A stretch of 64,000 nucleotides of DNA from Megachile rotundata (lineage: Eukaryota > Arthropoda > Insecta > Hymenoptera > Megachilidae): assembly GCF_050947335.1 (NCBI RefSeq), contig NC_134989.1:7123501-7187500 (forward strand), given 5' to 3'. The position numbers and the translations under genes are program-made. The stretch's first letter is position 1. Each line of letters opens with the position of its first letter. Of this stretch, positions 22,791 through 34,569 are shown piece after piece. The notes beneath the pieces were generated by a model, which was not told the DNA's origin, searched no databases, and saw only the letters and a list, made by a program, of their open reading frames with translations.

Positions 22791-23450
22791 CTCTCGAAAT
22801 GTGAACGTGGGTACTTAAGACTAGAAACCTAAATTATATAAACCTTCAATACTAAAATTATGCGAACTATTTTCACAAAAGTGTATACTGTTAAAAGATA
22901 AAATGATCCACATCTTTTCAAGTTAATATTAAATACATTATTAATATTATGCGTTAATATTACGTTATAAGAATATTTTGTGCATTGATAAGGTCGTGAT
23001 ATCAGAATAAATATTCATTTTGCTCTCCTGCGAGATCTCTTTCACCTTTTTCCTTTTCCGTCTTCCTTTAAAATTCCTTTAATACGGGAACAAGAAGGAT
23101 ATTTATTCTCATATCAAGTTCCTATGAACCAGGAAGATGTTTCTACAAAATTTGTCGATAGTGGAATCCCTTTATATTTTAAGTTAAGAATTGTGCATTC
23201 CAGTATTGTACAATCAAGCATTTTTCTCATTTTTAGAATATTTAGTAATTGTTATAATATTTTAAAGTCAACAAAATTTCCTTGAAATTTCAATCAAGTT
23301 TATACAAATTTAGAATATTTTAAAAGTTACAAATTACATTCTAAGCTGTTGATTTCAAAAATTTTTATTTCATCTCACAAAATAAATTTCAAACCTTGTG
23401 ACTTTATTTTATCATATAAATTTTTCAAAACGTAAATTTATTTTATAATG
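22791..23450. other. A+T-rich unique sequence, no feature seen
   Basis: Contains one less A+T-rich patch (23020-23100). No gene, RNA or mobile-element terminus was recognised. Confidence 0.55.
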
Positions 23451-23459
23451 TGAATTTGT

Positions 23460-24260
23460 AAAATTCATTAAATAATATAAATTTTAAAAATTATAAATTT
23501 ATTTTACAACCTAAATTTCAGGAAGCATAATTTCTTTCCTTGTAGTAAATTTAAATTTTAATAAAAATTTCAGAAATTATAAATTCACTTTCTGATAAGA
23601 ATTTCTAGAATTTTAAATTCATTTTAGCAACCTAAATTTTAGAAGACATAATTTCCTTTTCTATTGCAAAATTTCAGAGCTTGAATATTTATTTTTTGGT
23701 AGAAATTTCAGAAATTATAAATTCACTTTCTGATAAAAATTTCTAGAATTTTAAATTCATTTTACAATCTAAATTTTAGAAAGCATAATTTCCTTTTCTA
23801 TTATAAATTTCAAGACTCGAATTTTTATTTTTTAGTGAAACTCAGAAATTATAAATTCATTTGCTGATAAGAATTTCTAAAACTAAATTCATTTTACAAC
23901 CTAAATTTACTTTTTTTATAGTAAATTTTCAGACTTGAATTTTCATTTTTTAGTCAAACTTTCAGAGATAATAAATTCATTTGCTGATAAGAATTTCTAA
24001 AACTAAATTCATTTTACAACCTAAATTTACTTTTTTTATAGTAAATTTTCAGACTTGAATTTTCATTTTTTAGTCAAACTTTCAGAGATAATAAATTCAT
24101 TTGCTGATAAGAATTTCTAAAACTAAATTCATTTTACAACCTAAATTTACTTTTTTTATAGTAAATTTCCAGACTTGAATTTTCATTTTTTAGTCAAACT
24201 TTCAGAAATTATAAATTTACTTTCTAATAAGAATTTTTGAAACTGTAAATTCATTTTGAA
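23460..24260. repeat. 120-bp tandem repeat with three nearly identical copies
   Basis: The word AAATTCATTTGCTGATAAG is at 23853, 23973 and 24093, with a variant at 24213, exactly 120 bp apart. The blocks 23941-24060 and 24061-24180 differ at about one base. Older relatives of the unit extend left to about 23460 at irregular spacing (134-138 bp). The near identity of the last copies points to recent expansion or gene-conversion-like homogenisation. Confidence 0.95.
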
Positions 24261-25000
24261 AACAAATAGAACTATAAACTTATTTAATAAAACAGTTACA
24301 TCAACCAGTAATACGAAGCTCTAAATTTCATTTTTAGCAAACAACTTATAATTCATTGAGGTTATATTCGTACTCTCTCAAACGTTCCACAGACTGACAC
24401 ATGTTACGGAAATGTCTTTGCTCTCGAAACTAGCGCGCTATAGTTACAACATTATCCCACGAGAATAATAACAATTTCATAGGTTAGATAGTTAGACAGT
24501 TTACACAGATAGGAGCCCGTTTATTACCGATGTGGCTGCCAACCTAGTTTCTACTTGCATTCAGTAAATATATTCAAAGTTAGTCGATCAACATACACAT
24601 CCGGTAAGTGAGGTATTGGAAATTGTAGCTCTTAATGGAATTGGATTGACTTGTCAGTCAGAGAAATGCAGGTACGACAAAAACACCGGTATGGTTGATG
24701 TTTATAAGCTTGGCTCGGACTAAATGGATTCAAGAGACAATTTTATTGATCCACTGATGGCTCAACTTTCGACCAATCTTTTATGCGAACTAATTGATTC
24801 AAGTTTCAAACACTGCTATGATTTTAAATCTCGCTTGAAAATACGTATTAACTTTGACGTACATTTACTGCGCAGGAAACTTTGACGAAGACAAATTTAA
24901 TTTTGACGGTTTTGAGAATTATAGTTGTGAGATGAAGGATTTATGTGTGCATTTATGGTTGTGAATTGCGGAATTTAAGAGAACGGTAATTTAAGAAGTT
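24261..25000. other. Unique sequence with a GC-richer middle, no gene recognised
   Basis: The part 24370-24780 is less A+T-rich and unique. No open frame of note or mobile-element ends were seen. Possible conserved non-coding DNA. Confidence 0.45.
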
Positions 25001-25009
25001 GCGGGTTCT

Positions 25010-25820
25010 GGGATTTAGGGTCTTTGAAATTTGGTAGTTTGAGTGATTGGAAATTTAAAATTTGGGGATATGCAAGTTTGGAATTTGGAAATTTGGGAAT
25101 TTGGGAAATTGGAAATTTTGGATTTAGAGTTTTGAAATTTGGAAATTTGGAAGTTTGAAAATTTTGAAATTTGAAATTTAGGCGTTTGGAAATTGGAATT
25201 TTGGAATTTTGAAATTTTGAAATTTGGAAATTGTGGGATTTGCAAATTGAAAATTTGAAATTTCGGGATTTGGAAATTTGACAATTTTGAAATTTGAAAT
25301 TTCAGGATTTGGAAATTGGTATTTTGGAACTTTGGAACTTTGGAACTTTGGAATTTTGAAATTTTGAAATTTTGAAATTTGAAATTTACGGATTTGGAAA
25401 TTGGAACTTTGCAATTTTGAAATTTTGAAATTTTGAAATTTTGAAATTAGGGGATTTGGAAATTGGAATTCTGATATTTTGGAATTTGGAAATTTGAAAT
25501 TTGGGGATTTCAAAATGGAAATTTTTGGATTTGGAAATTGAGAATTTTGAAATTTGGAATCTTGAAATTTTGAAGTTTTGCAATATTGAGAAATTTGGAA
25601 TTTTGAAATTTTGAAAATTTGAAATTTGAAATTTGGGGATTTGGAAATTTGGATTTTTAAAATTTGAAATTTGGGGATTTGCAAATTTGAAATTTGGGGA
25701 TTTGCAAATTTGAAATTTGGGAATTGGCAAATTTGAAATTTGGAAATTTTAGAATTTTGCAAATTTGAAATTTGGGAATTTTGAAATTGAAAATTTGAAA
25801 TTTGCAATTTGAAGTTTCAA
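25010..25820 (-). repeat. AAATTTGGGGATTTGG minisatellite
   Basis: About 800 bp of AAATTTGGGGATTTGCAAATTTG and GAAATTTTGAAATTT words. A local 23-bp period is visible near 25670-25720 (GGGGATTT at 25673 and 25696). Minus-strand frames of 209, 114 and 89 codons in different phases are all open because the repeat lacks stops. Their F/Q/I/S/N/P-rich products (KFQISKFQN type) are not genes. Confidence 0.9.
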
Positions 25821-26560
25821 TTTCACAGCATACATTACAAAAATATTAATATTAAACTTACAAGAAATATTAACAAAATCTATATACATAAATTTCAACC
25901 ATCAATTTTGAATTTCCAAAATGATAATACTTGCTATGCAAATACGATTATGATATCGAATAAAAAGGATAAACTTGGAAGCTTCCATATCCTAGAATAT
26001 ATCCTTTATGCAGATTTTTCGTAGTACCTCACCGTTTCGTGTACTTTCCAATTTAAGCGTTATTTCCGCGGGAACCAGACCGAGGCGTTAATTTTTATTC
26101 GTTCGGTACACTGAACACGTTTCGCGGATTTGGATATGCTGTGGATAATTTCAAAGACGTCACGGTTGCTTTCTAGAACGGGAAGGTTCTTTGAGAAAGC
26201 CATAAAATACACAAACACCAGGGATCAAACGAAAATTTCTGCTTAGCCTAGTAGTCCGTCTACAAATCCTGGGAAGCTTACACGTGAATCTGAATGTAAA
26301 CTTGAATTGGGGATGTATTAGTATGTAAAGTATCTATGCACTCGATCATTACACTCTGTTTCACACGAGTGTTCGCGTAACATGAAATACGATCACTATC
26401 AATCTATACTGTAATTCCACGTCAATTCATTTACCTGATGATTCACGCAGAAAACTTTCAAACTTCAGCAATTGTCTATAGTTTAAAAAAAATTCAAATA
26501 ATGCTATATTTTAAAATTGACATTAGAAGAGATATTTATCAGTAATTATTTTTTTCTCTT
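25821..26560. other. Unique sequence with GC-richer core (26025-26420)
   Basis: Unique, with CpG words such as CCGAGGCGTTAA near 26080. The 71-codon frame at 25809-26024 lies in A+T-rich DNA and has no known domain. Candidate conserved non-coding DNA. Confidence 0.38.
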
Positions 26561-26579
26561 TGGGTTAGATAGTAGTACA

Positions 26580-27010
26580 TATTAGTTATATTAATATAGA
26601 GTGAAGTACATATCATATGTGCATATACATATGTGTAGAGTCATATGATAAGAATCACATAAGTAAGTAATTATTAATATAGAATAAAGTCATACTAGTC
26701 GTATTAATATACATATGTATATGTCGTGTCTCATATGTTACATAAATATGTAGTGTCTCATATGTTACATATGAATATGTAGCGTCTCATATGTTACATA
26801 TGTGCATGTAGTATTTCATATGTTACATATGTGTATGTAGTGTTTCATATATTACATATGTGTATGTAGTGTTTCACATGTTACATATATATATGTAGTG
26901 TTTCTCATGTTACATATATATATTTAGTGTCTCATATGTTACATATGTATATATAGTATCTCGTATGTTACATATGTGTATGTAAGATAAGAATCATATT
27001 AGTTGGTAGT
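26580..27010. repeat. 29-bp minisatellite CATATGTTACATATGTGTATG
   Basis: GTAGTGTTT and its variants recur at 26837, 26866, 26895 and 26924, 29 bp apart, each preceded by CATATGTTACATATGT. Older units extend left to about 26600. Like the 27-bp array at 20.1 kb it is dense in CATATG palindromes, but unit length and flanking words differ. Confidence 0.92.
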
Positions 27011-27099
27011 TATTAATATCATATATTCCCATATGAACACATATTAATCACACACATATATTAGCACCTAACATATCAACATATCTATTGCCACAAGTC

Positions 27100-27660
27100 T
27101 ACATAAATATCAAGCACGTGTACTCATTGCCCACAATCTTGCAAAACTGAAATCAGTTTTCGTGAATTTTTCACGTTCAGCGCCCGGTAAATTCCATGTG
27201 GAGTTACGGCTTTTCATTTTCAAGCCAGTTAAGTGAACAGTCCTTCACGAAATGGCTTCAAGAAGCGTTTGGTACTTAACACAGTAGTATACATAAATAA
27301 CGGATCCGTCCAAGCGCGTAACTTTCCTCGGAGACTTGGCTGTAGTTGTCTTCAGGACGCGTGCAAAGTTGAAATTAATTCATTTTGCGCCCTAGTTGCG
27401 CGCCATCGTACACGAATAACGGCACTCATTTGCGGTTCGTCATCCATATTCATTCTCTTCCGCTATCGCCGCTCGCCACGGTACATCCTTGCCTCGACCA
27501 TATTGCCCCACTTAAAATGTTCTCATGTAGCTACCGAACTTCTCATACACGCTCCGTGATTATTCCACGGAACTGCTTGACCAAATATTTAAACGGCTCG
27601 TCGCTATGGATTCTTTGTCAATTGGAAAATGGATTCGGTTAACTGCGTTTGATTAGACTG
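27100..27660. other. GC-richer unique island with anonymous frames
   Basis: Unique, CpG-containing sequence. A 108-codon frame (27233-27559, GTG start) and an 85-codon frame (27385-27642) overlap in different phases on plus. Neither resembles a known protein. Candidate conserved non-coding or regulatory DNA. Confidence 0.4.
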
Positions 27661-28120
27661 CCTTTTATAAATACCATTCATTTTTGTTAGAAATTTTTCT
27701 TTTATTTTTATTAGAATTTATTGCTGTTTTAGAAAATTATGGTTAGGTCACTATTATTCAAATGGCAGTTAGTACTGTGTTAAATTATAGACAAAATTTT
27801 GGTGTGCAAATATTCAACTGATTTGAATTGAAGCTAATTTAATCTTGTTACAATATTGTCCACGTGTGACACACTCACGCTTCAACTATGACAAATCTTA
27901 CTGGAATTTTTAATATACTTAAATCTACAGTTTGAGTTCACTTATAAATTATACAGTCAAAGATTGCTGAATACAGAATTGATATAACATTTCAACTTTT
28001 CTTCTCAATTTTAATATTATAACTGTGATTACTTAGTTCTGACTGACGCACCTGACAAAATTATGAGGCCAGGGTTTGAATATATTAGTCCCTTAAGAAA
28101 AGCTATTTTATCGTGTTCTA
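27661..28120. other. A+T-rich unique sequence, no feature seen
   Basis: No open frame or repeat unit was recognised. The word GACACACTCACG near 27870 resembles the 22-bp array unit further right, but only once. Confidence 0.55.
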
Positions 28121-28124
28121 TGTA

Positions 28125-28560
28125 CGAAACAATTTATCGCTTTTTTATCGATATCTATACCGAAAATTTGATTTGCCATTTGATTTGATTTTCTACTCAA
28201 TTTTGCCCGACATAGTTCCATCCTGTGCATGTTTTAATTTGATTATTTGTAAAAATCGTTCGTACCAATATCGAACCAAATTTTTTATTAATGTCAGAGG
28301 AATGCACAGGTCAATTCAATAACCCGATGTTATTTTCACCAGCGCATTATTTTAAGATGGTTGTTTTAACCTCCTTAATGTATGTGCGGATTTATGAACC
28401 GATGCATTATCCTGCGTGAAAATTAAATTTTCGTTGTGGTGTTCTGTCCAATAAGGCTTTAAATAACTTTCTAGTATGTCGGTATAATTACTGTTCATTT
28501 CGTGGAAAATAAATACTATGAGGTTTTTCCGTGAACCGATAAACACGTTCGAATCATAAG
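28125..28560 (-). pseudogene. Tc1-like transposase fossil, copy A (C-terminal half)
   Basis: The minus strand encodes a 64-codon open part (28352-28546) with VFIFHEMNSNY, LESYLKPYW and FTQDNASVHKSAHT. The last motif is the region of the second catalytic Asp of Tc1-family DDE transposases. After a stop, the similarity resumes in another frame as NNIGLLN*PVHSSDIN (near 28270-28330), matching the WPxxSPDLNPIENLW region. The Trp codon has become TGA, and relative to copy B six bases are missing where the catalytic Glu should lie. Family members are about 340 residues. Only the last 140 or so remain, with stops and frameshifts. Confidence 0.85.
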
Positions 28561-28859
28561 CGAGGTATCAGCGAGATTAGAATTCCAAAAATTATTCACA
28601 TCTTAATTAAAACCCGCATATTTATTCGCAGAAAATCAGGCTTTAACCTAACCCAGGTTAATATATACGTTTATCTCTTGCTATACGATATATTTTTAGG
28701 TGCATCAGTCATCACATTTATACAATATTAAAATAAACAAAGAACGTTAGAATGATGTCAATTTTGTACACAGCAATTCTTGATTATATATATTATAATT
28801 GAACTTAAATTTCATATTGAAACTTATTAAAATTTCGAGTAAGATTCATCACATTTGAA

Positions 28860-29330
28860 CTGCGAGTGTGTCACATGTGAATTGTGAGTGCATCACATTT
28901 GAACTGTGAGTGCGTCACATTTGAACTCCTTGTGCATCACATTTGAATTGCAAGTGCGTCATATTTGAATTATAAGTGCGTCACATTTGGACTATGTATA
29001 AGTGCATCATGTTTGAATAATGAGCGCGTCACATTTGAACTGTAAGTGCGTCATATGTGAACTATCAGTGCGTCACATTTGAATTATAACTGCGTTACAT
29101 GTGAATTGTGAGTGCGTCATATTTGAATTATAAGTGCGTCACATATGAACTATGAGTGCACTACATTTCAACTGTGAGTGCGTCACATTTGAATTGTACG
29201 TGCGTCACATTTGAACTGTGAGTCCGTCACATGTGAACCACGAGTGCGCCACACTTGAACTGTGAGTGCGTCACATTTGAACTGTGAGTGCATCATATAT
29301 GAACTGCGAGTGCATCACATTTATCAAAGT
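28860..29330. repeat. 22-bp minisatellite GAGTGCGTCACATTTGAA, about 21 copies
   Basis: GAGTGTGTCAC, GAGTGCATCAC and GAGTGCGTCAC start at 28864, 28886 and 28908, and the 22-bp rhythm continues to about 29330 with few slips. It is GC-richer than other arrays. Each unit contains GTGCGTCAC, whose reverse complement GTGACGCAC holds a TGACG half-site. Confidence 0.95.
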
Positions 29331-29465
29331 ATATCAACGAGTTATATCAAAGTAATACCAACATGATATACAACACTGATATGAATACTCATACAAGGAG
29401 TTAGTATCCATGCAACGTACTATAACGTCAATTCAAAACTTTATTTCAGCACAGCTGACCTTAAT

Positions 29466-29637
29466 GAATTGTTAATTCTTTGATCGAATTCACATGTAAC
29501 ACTTTCTCACGTTGTTTTACTTTTTCCGCGAAATTTATAATAGGAGCATTGCCCTGCGCTCAACGTGTATACTCGTCTTTGCCTGTGTTTAATTACCCGT
29601 GAGGAATTTTAACTAAATTCCACAGTTAACTGGTGAA
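29466..29637. mobile_element. Truncated relative of the piggyBac-like MITE at 40.5 kb
   Basis: From GAATTGTTA (29467) to AAATTCCACAGTTAACTGG (about 29617-29636) the sequence follows the right two thirds of 40595-40760. The shared words include ATAATAG, TTGCC(C/T)TGC, CGTGTATAC and the final inverted-repeat end. The left end and its palindrome are missing. The right TTAA has become GTGAA, so the copy is dead. Confidence 0.72.
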
Positions 29638-30254
29638 AGTATGTGTTGTCTATTATTATACGGGGTGATTGATGATTATTTAATTAAGAAATTTTTTTGC
29701 ATTCTTTCATGCGACGGTGTATTCACTTTCATGAGTAATATGGTACTTTTGAAATATTTTTTTATGAAATACAAATTGCTATCAGCTATTGAATTTTGTG
29801 TTCTTAAAGAGGAAGAATTTTTTCTTCGGCATATTTTAATTTTATAACGCGTTTATTTAGCAATGGAATATTATTAGAAAATAAATTTACGAAACAGTTT
29901 TTATAAATAGTCAGGTCACATTTATGAAAATCTGCTTTGCAAATATCATCATATCAATAATACCAATGAAGTCGAATTTTATTGTAAGGATATTTCTGTC
30001 AGTATTTATTGATATTGACAAAACAATACTATTTTCCTTCTTCGTTTCTGATAAATTGATGATAGTTTGTCTTTCAGATTCATTGTCTAGCTGGTGCATA
30101 GATTCGTCGAATAAGCGGACAGCACTCTGTGAAATAGGGAACGTGAAATTTTAACTACCATTCCTTAGCATAAGATTAAAATTTAAATAATACAAATGAA
30201 TGAATTAGTAAATAATTATTAACAAAGTGGTATCCAACTATGAGAAATACTGTT
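29638..30254. other. A+T-rich unique sequence, no gene recognised
   Basis: Frames of 62-76 codons on both strands overlap (29911-30154). No family was recognised. ACGGGGTGATTGATGAT at 29660 resembles a transposon end, but I could not find the partner end. Confidence 0.5.
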
Positions 30255-30578
30255 CAGGGTGTGCATAAAAAAGCCTTACTGGCACCATCAACTCTAAGGG
30301 TTTGAGACTGTTTGTCACTAAAGTTAACACGGTGTGAACATAGTTCTCTTTTCTTTAAGTGCACGTCAGATTTTCTCAGAGATCAGTCGTCGAAATCAAA
30401 GAGCAAAGAAAAGAAGTAGAAGAGTCAATATGTCCTATATAGAGTATTAATTTAAAGATTATTAAAAAAGACTGTTATTTGTCACTCATTTTCAATAATG
30501 CTAAACGTAGTTGCCTACCAAAAGCTTAGAAAATACCATAGAAAATATGAGCGGTTAATTTATTTCTGGAACGCCCTG
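30255..30578. mobile_element. Possible mariner-type MITE (weak)
   Basis: The left end reads CAGGGTGTGCATAAA. The reverse complement of the right end reads CAGGGCGTTCCAGAAATAA and is followed by TA. The shared CAGGG(T/C)GT start is typical of mariner-family MITEs of insects, but inverted similarity beyond 8 bp is poor and the left flank is TT, not TA. There is no coding sequence inside. Confidence 0.25.
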
Positions 30579-31010
30579 TAGGTCACAGTGTAGATACGAA
30601 ATAGACAAGCCTACGCTCCGTATCGATTTCATCAGCTGCAATCGAGGTTTTATCGAAGACGACAATATGGCATGTTTGAAGATCGTATCTAAACCTGCCA
30701 GAAGCACGAACGGTAGACGTTGGAACACAAACTATCTCCGGGAATCGAGCTACACTACGTCGACGGGCCAAGTTTACAGACGAAACTACGTCTTGCGCGC
30801 TGTTTACGAGTATCGATAGCCGGGAATTCTCGATGTACGATGCTGCAAAGGGATTCACCGGGGATAGGGCGAACGAAGTACCCTTTCCCCGCTCGAACAA
30901 CGAAGGTTTCCTAATGAAATTCTGAGCTACAAACTCGTCGAAGCCTTTCTCCGATACGTTGCTTTCCCTAATATCCAAAACTGGTCAGAAACAGCCGACG
31001 CTCTAATTAA
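30579..31010 (-). other. GC-richer island with a 131-codon anonymous frame
   Basis: A minus-strand frame runs 30583-30978 with a TTG at its start, so it has no true ATG start there. A TTTCTGACCAG sequence just upstream could be a splice acceptor, which would make this an internal exon. The product has mixed composition with no low-complexity bias and no domain I recognise. A plus-strand frame of 64 codons overlaps. It could be an exon, a pseudogene or chance in a GC-richer region. I favour non-coding. Confidence 0.25.
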
Positions 31011-32250
31011 CGTGACCTACGTTTGCTTCGAAAATTAATGCGATTAAAACATATTCTCGAAGTTGGCCTGTGTCAACGACTATGATTAATTGTACCTCGA
31101 AATGAGAGTAAAAAATAACTTCAAACATAAAACCTTGTACGCTGTACACTTTCAAATGTCACGTGAACACACTCATTTGAGCGAAATATAGATCCCAATT
31201 AGTTTATACTAAATGTATGTGTAATTCACACATCATTTGGAATTGTGAATAATTGTATAGAGGAATAAATAGACAAACGATGAAACATTAATTAGATTCG
31301 TTCTTTTGGTTAACTGCGGCACCCATATGTGGATGACTCTGAAATTTTCACACATGTCACCTATGAATATTATTAAGAATTTGTTCACTTATTTAAAGAT
31401 GAAGTGTTGGAATTACTTGGAATTAATTAAAATGCTATCTAATCAAATTTTCATCGTGTTAACCAGATCTGTTAGGTCTTAGAATGTGTATCACAAGCAG
31501 AGGATTAGATCTCAACACAAGTTTCTAATGATAGTTTACTGGTTTGTTGTTCGAACTTCAAGATCAGTTGGCAAGATGCTTTTTATTCAAACTCATTTGC
31601 TATAATTGAAATACTAATTTGTTTAGCTTTATATATAATTGATATCTTGCTCACATTGTAATTTTTATACCAGTATCAGTATAAAAATTGCATGTCTATA
31701 ATCTACACGTGTCAGATTTGATGAACAAGTAGCTTTTACTTGTGCTATTCGAATTTCATTTAACACGTGTGGAAATCTACACACGATTTAGTACCTAGTG
31801 ACCGTCGAATATTCGATTAATTATAAACGAAGTTTGAATCAGTTGGACTATTAATGTGTCAAGTACCGAAATAATTAATTCCTTGCAGTATGAAATGTTT
31901 CTAATGGCTGCTAAAATGGAGTTTATGACTACGAAACTTCAATAAAGTAATAAATTTGTCGTAACGTAATTAACGAAATTGCACTTCAATCTATTCGATT
32001 AAGGACGAGAGTGCTCAATAGTACCGAAATTCCATCATACGAAATAGGAATACGAGTGCACTACATGCATTAACTGCAAACGTTTAATTAACATGATTGT
32101 TCGGCGCACCTATTGATTGGCATTGATTGTCTTCCTACTTTAAATGCTTGTTCCGATAATTAATTTCGGTGAAATTATAATTGTTCTTTGCAAATGAAAA
32201 TTTGGGGATATTCGGGATATTTGGAATTTTTATTGATAGATACAATGTAG
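31011..32250. other. A+T-rich unique sequence, no feature seen
   Basis: About 1.2 kb of unique sequence without long frames, repeat units or mobile-element termini. Slightly less A+T-rich than the 6.4-7.4 kb stretch. Confidence 0.55.
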
Positions 32251-32379
32251 ATCGTTTTATTTTTTATTTTGAGAATGTGTAATTGCAGAGTTTATGCAGT
32301 TACTGCGTAGGAATTATGCAATTTATGATTTTCTAAATTTTTGGATTTGAAAATGGTACAAATGCTGTTTTCGAATTAC

Positions 32380-32970
32380 TACATTACTGAATCACTGAAC
32401 TAATAAATTATTGGATTACAGAATTACTAAATTACCAAATTACTAAATTTCTGAATTACCAAATTACTAAATTTCTGAATTACCAAATTACTAAATTTCA
32501 ATATTACTTAATCACCAAATTACCAAATCACTGAAATACCAAATTATCAAATTACTAAAATACCAAGTTACCAAATTACTAAATTACCAAATTACTAAAT
32601 TTCTAAAAGTCTAAATGACTAAATTACTAAATTACCAAATTACTAAATTTCAATATTACTTAATTACCAAATTACCAAAATACCAAATTACTGAATTACT
32701 AAATTATCAAATCACTAAAATACCAAATTACCAAATTACCAAATTACTAAATTACTAAATTACTAAATTACTAAATTACTAAATTACTAAATTACTAAAT
32801 TACTAAATTACTAAATTACTAAATTACAAAATTACTGAATTACCAAATCACTGAATTACTAAATTACCAAATCACTAAAATACCAAATTACCAAATTACT
32901 GAATTACCAAATTATCAAATTTTCAACCACCAACATCACAGTTACCAAATTTTATAATCCCTCCATCTAC
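32380..32970. repeat. 8-bp satellite-like array (AAATTACT)n
   Basis: AAATTACT repeats in perfect register from about 32731 to 32826 (around twelve units). It is surrounded by variants AAATTACC, AAATCACT and AAATTTCT from 32380 to 32930. It may be the simplest form of the AAATT-type minisatellites in this window. Confidence 0.95.
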
Positions 32971-34569
32971 AACCATAAAATTACAAAATTTCTGCAGCTC
33001 TTCAGCACCAAATACACAAATTAAAATTAATACTACTCTACCCTACCTTTCCGCTTTTCCAATTTACATTTTGAAACCCTTTTTAAATTAGCTTGATACA
33101 CTCATAGACACATTTACTACAAGCACATCTGCAATAATAACACACAAAAAAGCAAGAAGGAACAAATTAATAATATGATATCAAAGGAGGTGGTAACTGT
33201 TTTAATAACTCAAAGCAAGTAATCTACCGTTTTTCAGTCAGACTGGGTTTTGCAATTAACTTCTGAACTGCCGTCCAGCAGAGATTGAAATAAAAAGCTT
33301 GCTTCAGATATACATATTTATGAGTTAAAGCCAAGGTCTAGCTTAAGTCTTAATTGAAAAGCTGGACCTAATTGTGAGTAATGGTTACACCGAGGCGAGC
33401 GTCATTTAGGCCGGTTCATTTTCTGCACAGTAGTTAAGGAAGTTTTTGGTCGGCCAAACGATGGACCAGAAGATAAAGGAAAGCACATCGGAATGAAGAG
33501 AAATGTCAGTGAAAGCACCACGTTGATAAAACGAAATTAAACTGTACGAAAAAACGGGGCTTTTGTGCGACGTTCGATATAAAACGGTCATTTGGAAAGA
33601 GAATAAATTTATTCGTGGGATTAAGTGTATGGAGATATTTAAATATCTAAAATGCTAGAAATCAACGAAACAATTATCTCTTCGCTAAATTTGTATGTTA
33701 TTTGTTGCGTGTTTCATTGCTTTCTTTGCATTTAGTTTCCCATAAAAATATTTATTATTTGTATTATCGCAGAATTCTATGAATTTGATTATACGATTTC
33801 ACTGCAAAATTCAATGTTAACAAAAGAGTAATTAAATTTATCTTTCGTGGAAATCCTTTTCTAGGTAATTATATTCGCTCCTCTTGCAATCGCATGTTAT
33901 TAAAGTAATTTGATTAAAAAATTCGAGGTAACTAAATCTCAATTATGAATACAATTATTCGATTTTAAATACAGTATGCAGGTAATTAAAAACTGAGGTA
34001 CGATTTTTAAATAAAATATCTATTTTACAATGCATATTTTTGGTAAAATTTACTGATCAAAGTAATACGTAACAATTTTGTTTTTGAAATTTTCAATCTT
34101 GACTTGGAATGTAAAAACAAAAATTAGAATGTTGACTTATGATTTCATAAAAAATTTGAATTCCGTAAGTTCATCAGAAAAAATCAAAATAGTGGAATTT
34201 AAGAGTATTAATTTAAGGTTGAAAAAGTTTATTTTAAAAATAGAATATTTTTGGCGAGGTTGTTTCGTCTAAACTGCAACATGTTAGAAAATTAAACGTA
34301 GCACTAACTAAATAGTTAAACCGCTGATTTCTGACGAACTAACTGACAGAGTTACTTCGTAATCATGCTTACATATCCATCAGCCGAAGTTTAATTACCG
34401 ATCAACAGTAAATTAAACAGAAGCTAGTTAAACGTTTCGAACGAACTAACCAAAGCAAATTATCGAACAGCTAATTAATCGGAACATTGTATACCTATTT
34501 TTTAAATTAGAAATATTCGATTTACACGATCTTATTTTATATTAACCTTTGTTGCATAAAATTTTGATA
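32971..34569. other. Unique A+T-rich sequence with a short GC-richer patch
   Basis: The patch 33230-33600 is less A+T-rich and contains a 61-codon minus frame of no known family. The frame 34078-34272 is A+T-derived. No mobile-element ends were seen. Confidence 0.5.

Noticed and set aside
25178..25807. 209-codon minus-strand frame
   Set aside because: Entirely inside the AAATTTGGGG array. Three phases are open on the same strand.
28860..29330. CRISPR array
   Set aside because: The 22-bp units are contiguous with no unique spacers, and the sequence context is eukaryotic. The same holds for the other regular arrays.
29650..29850. Transposon starting ACGGGGTGATTGATGAT
   Set aside because: I found no matching inverted end within several kb, so a single end is not enough.
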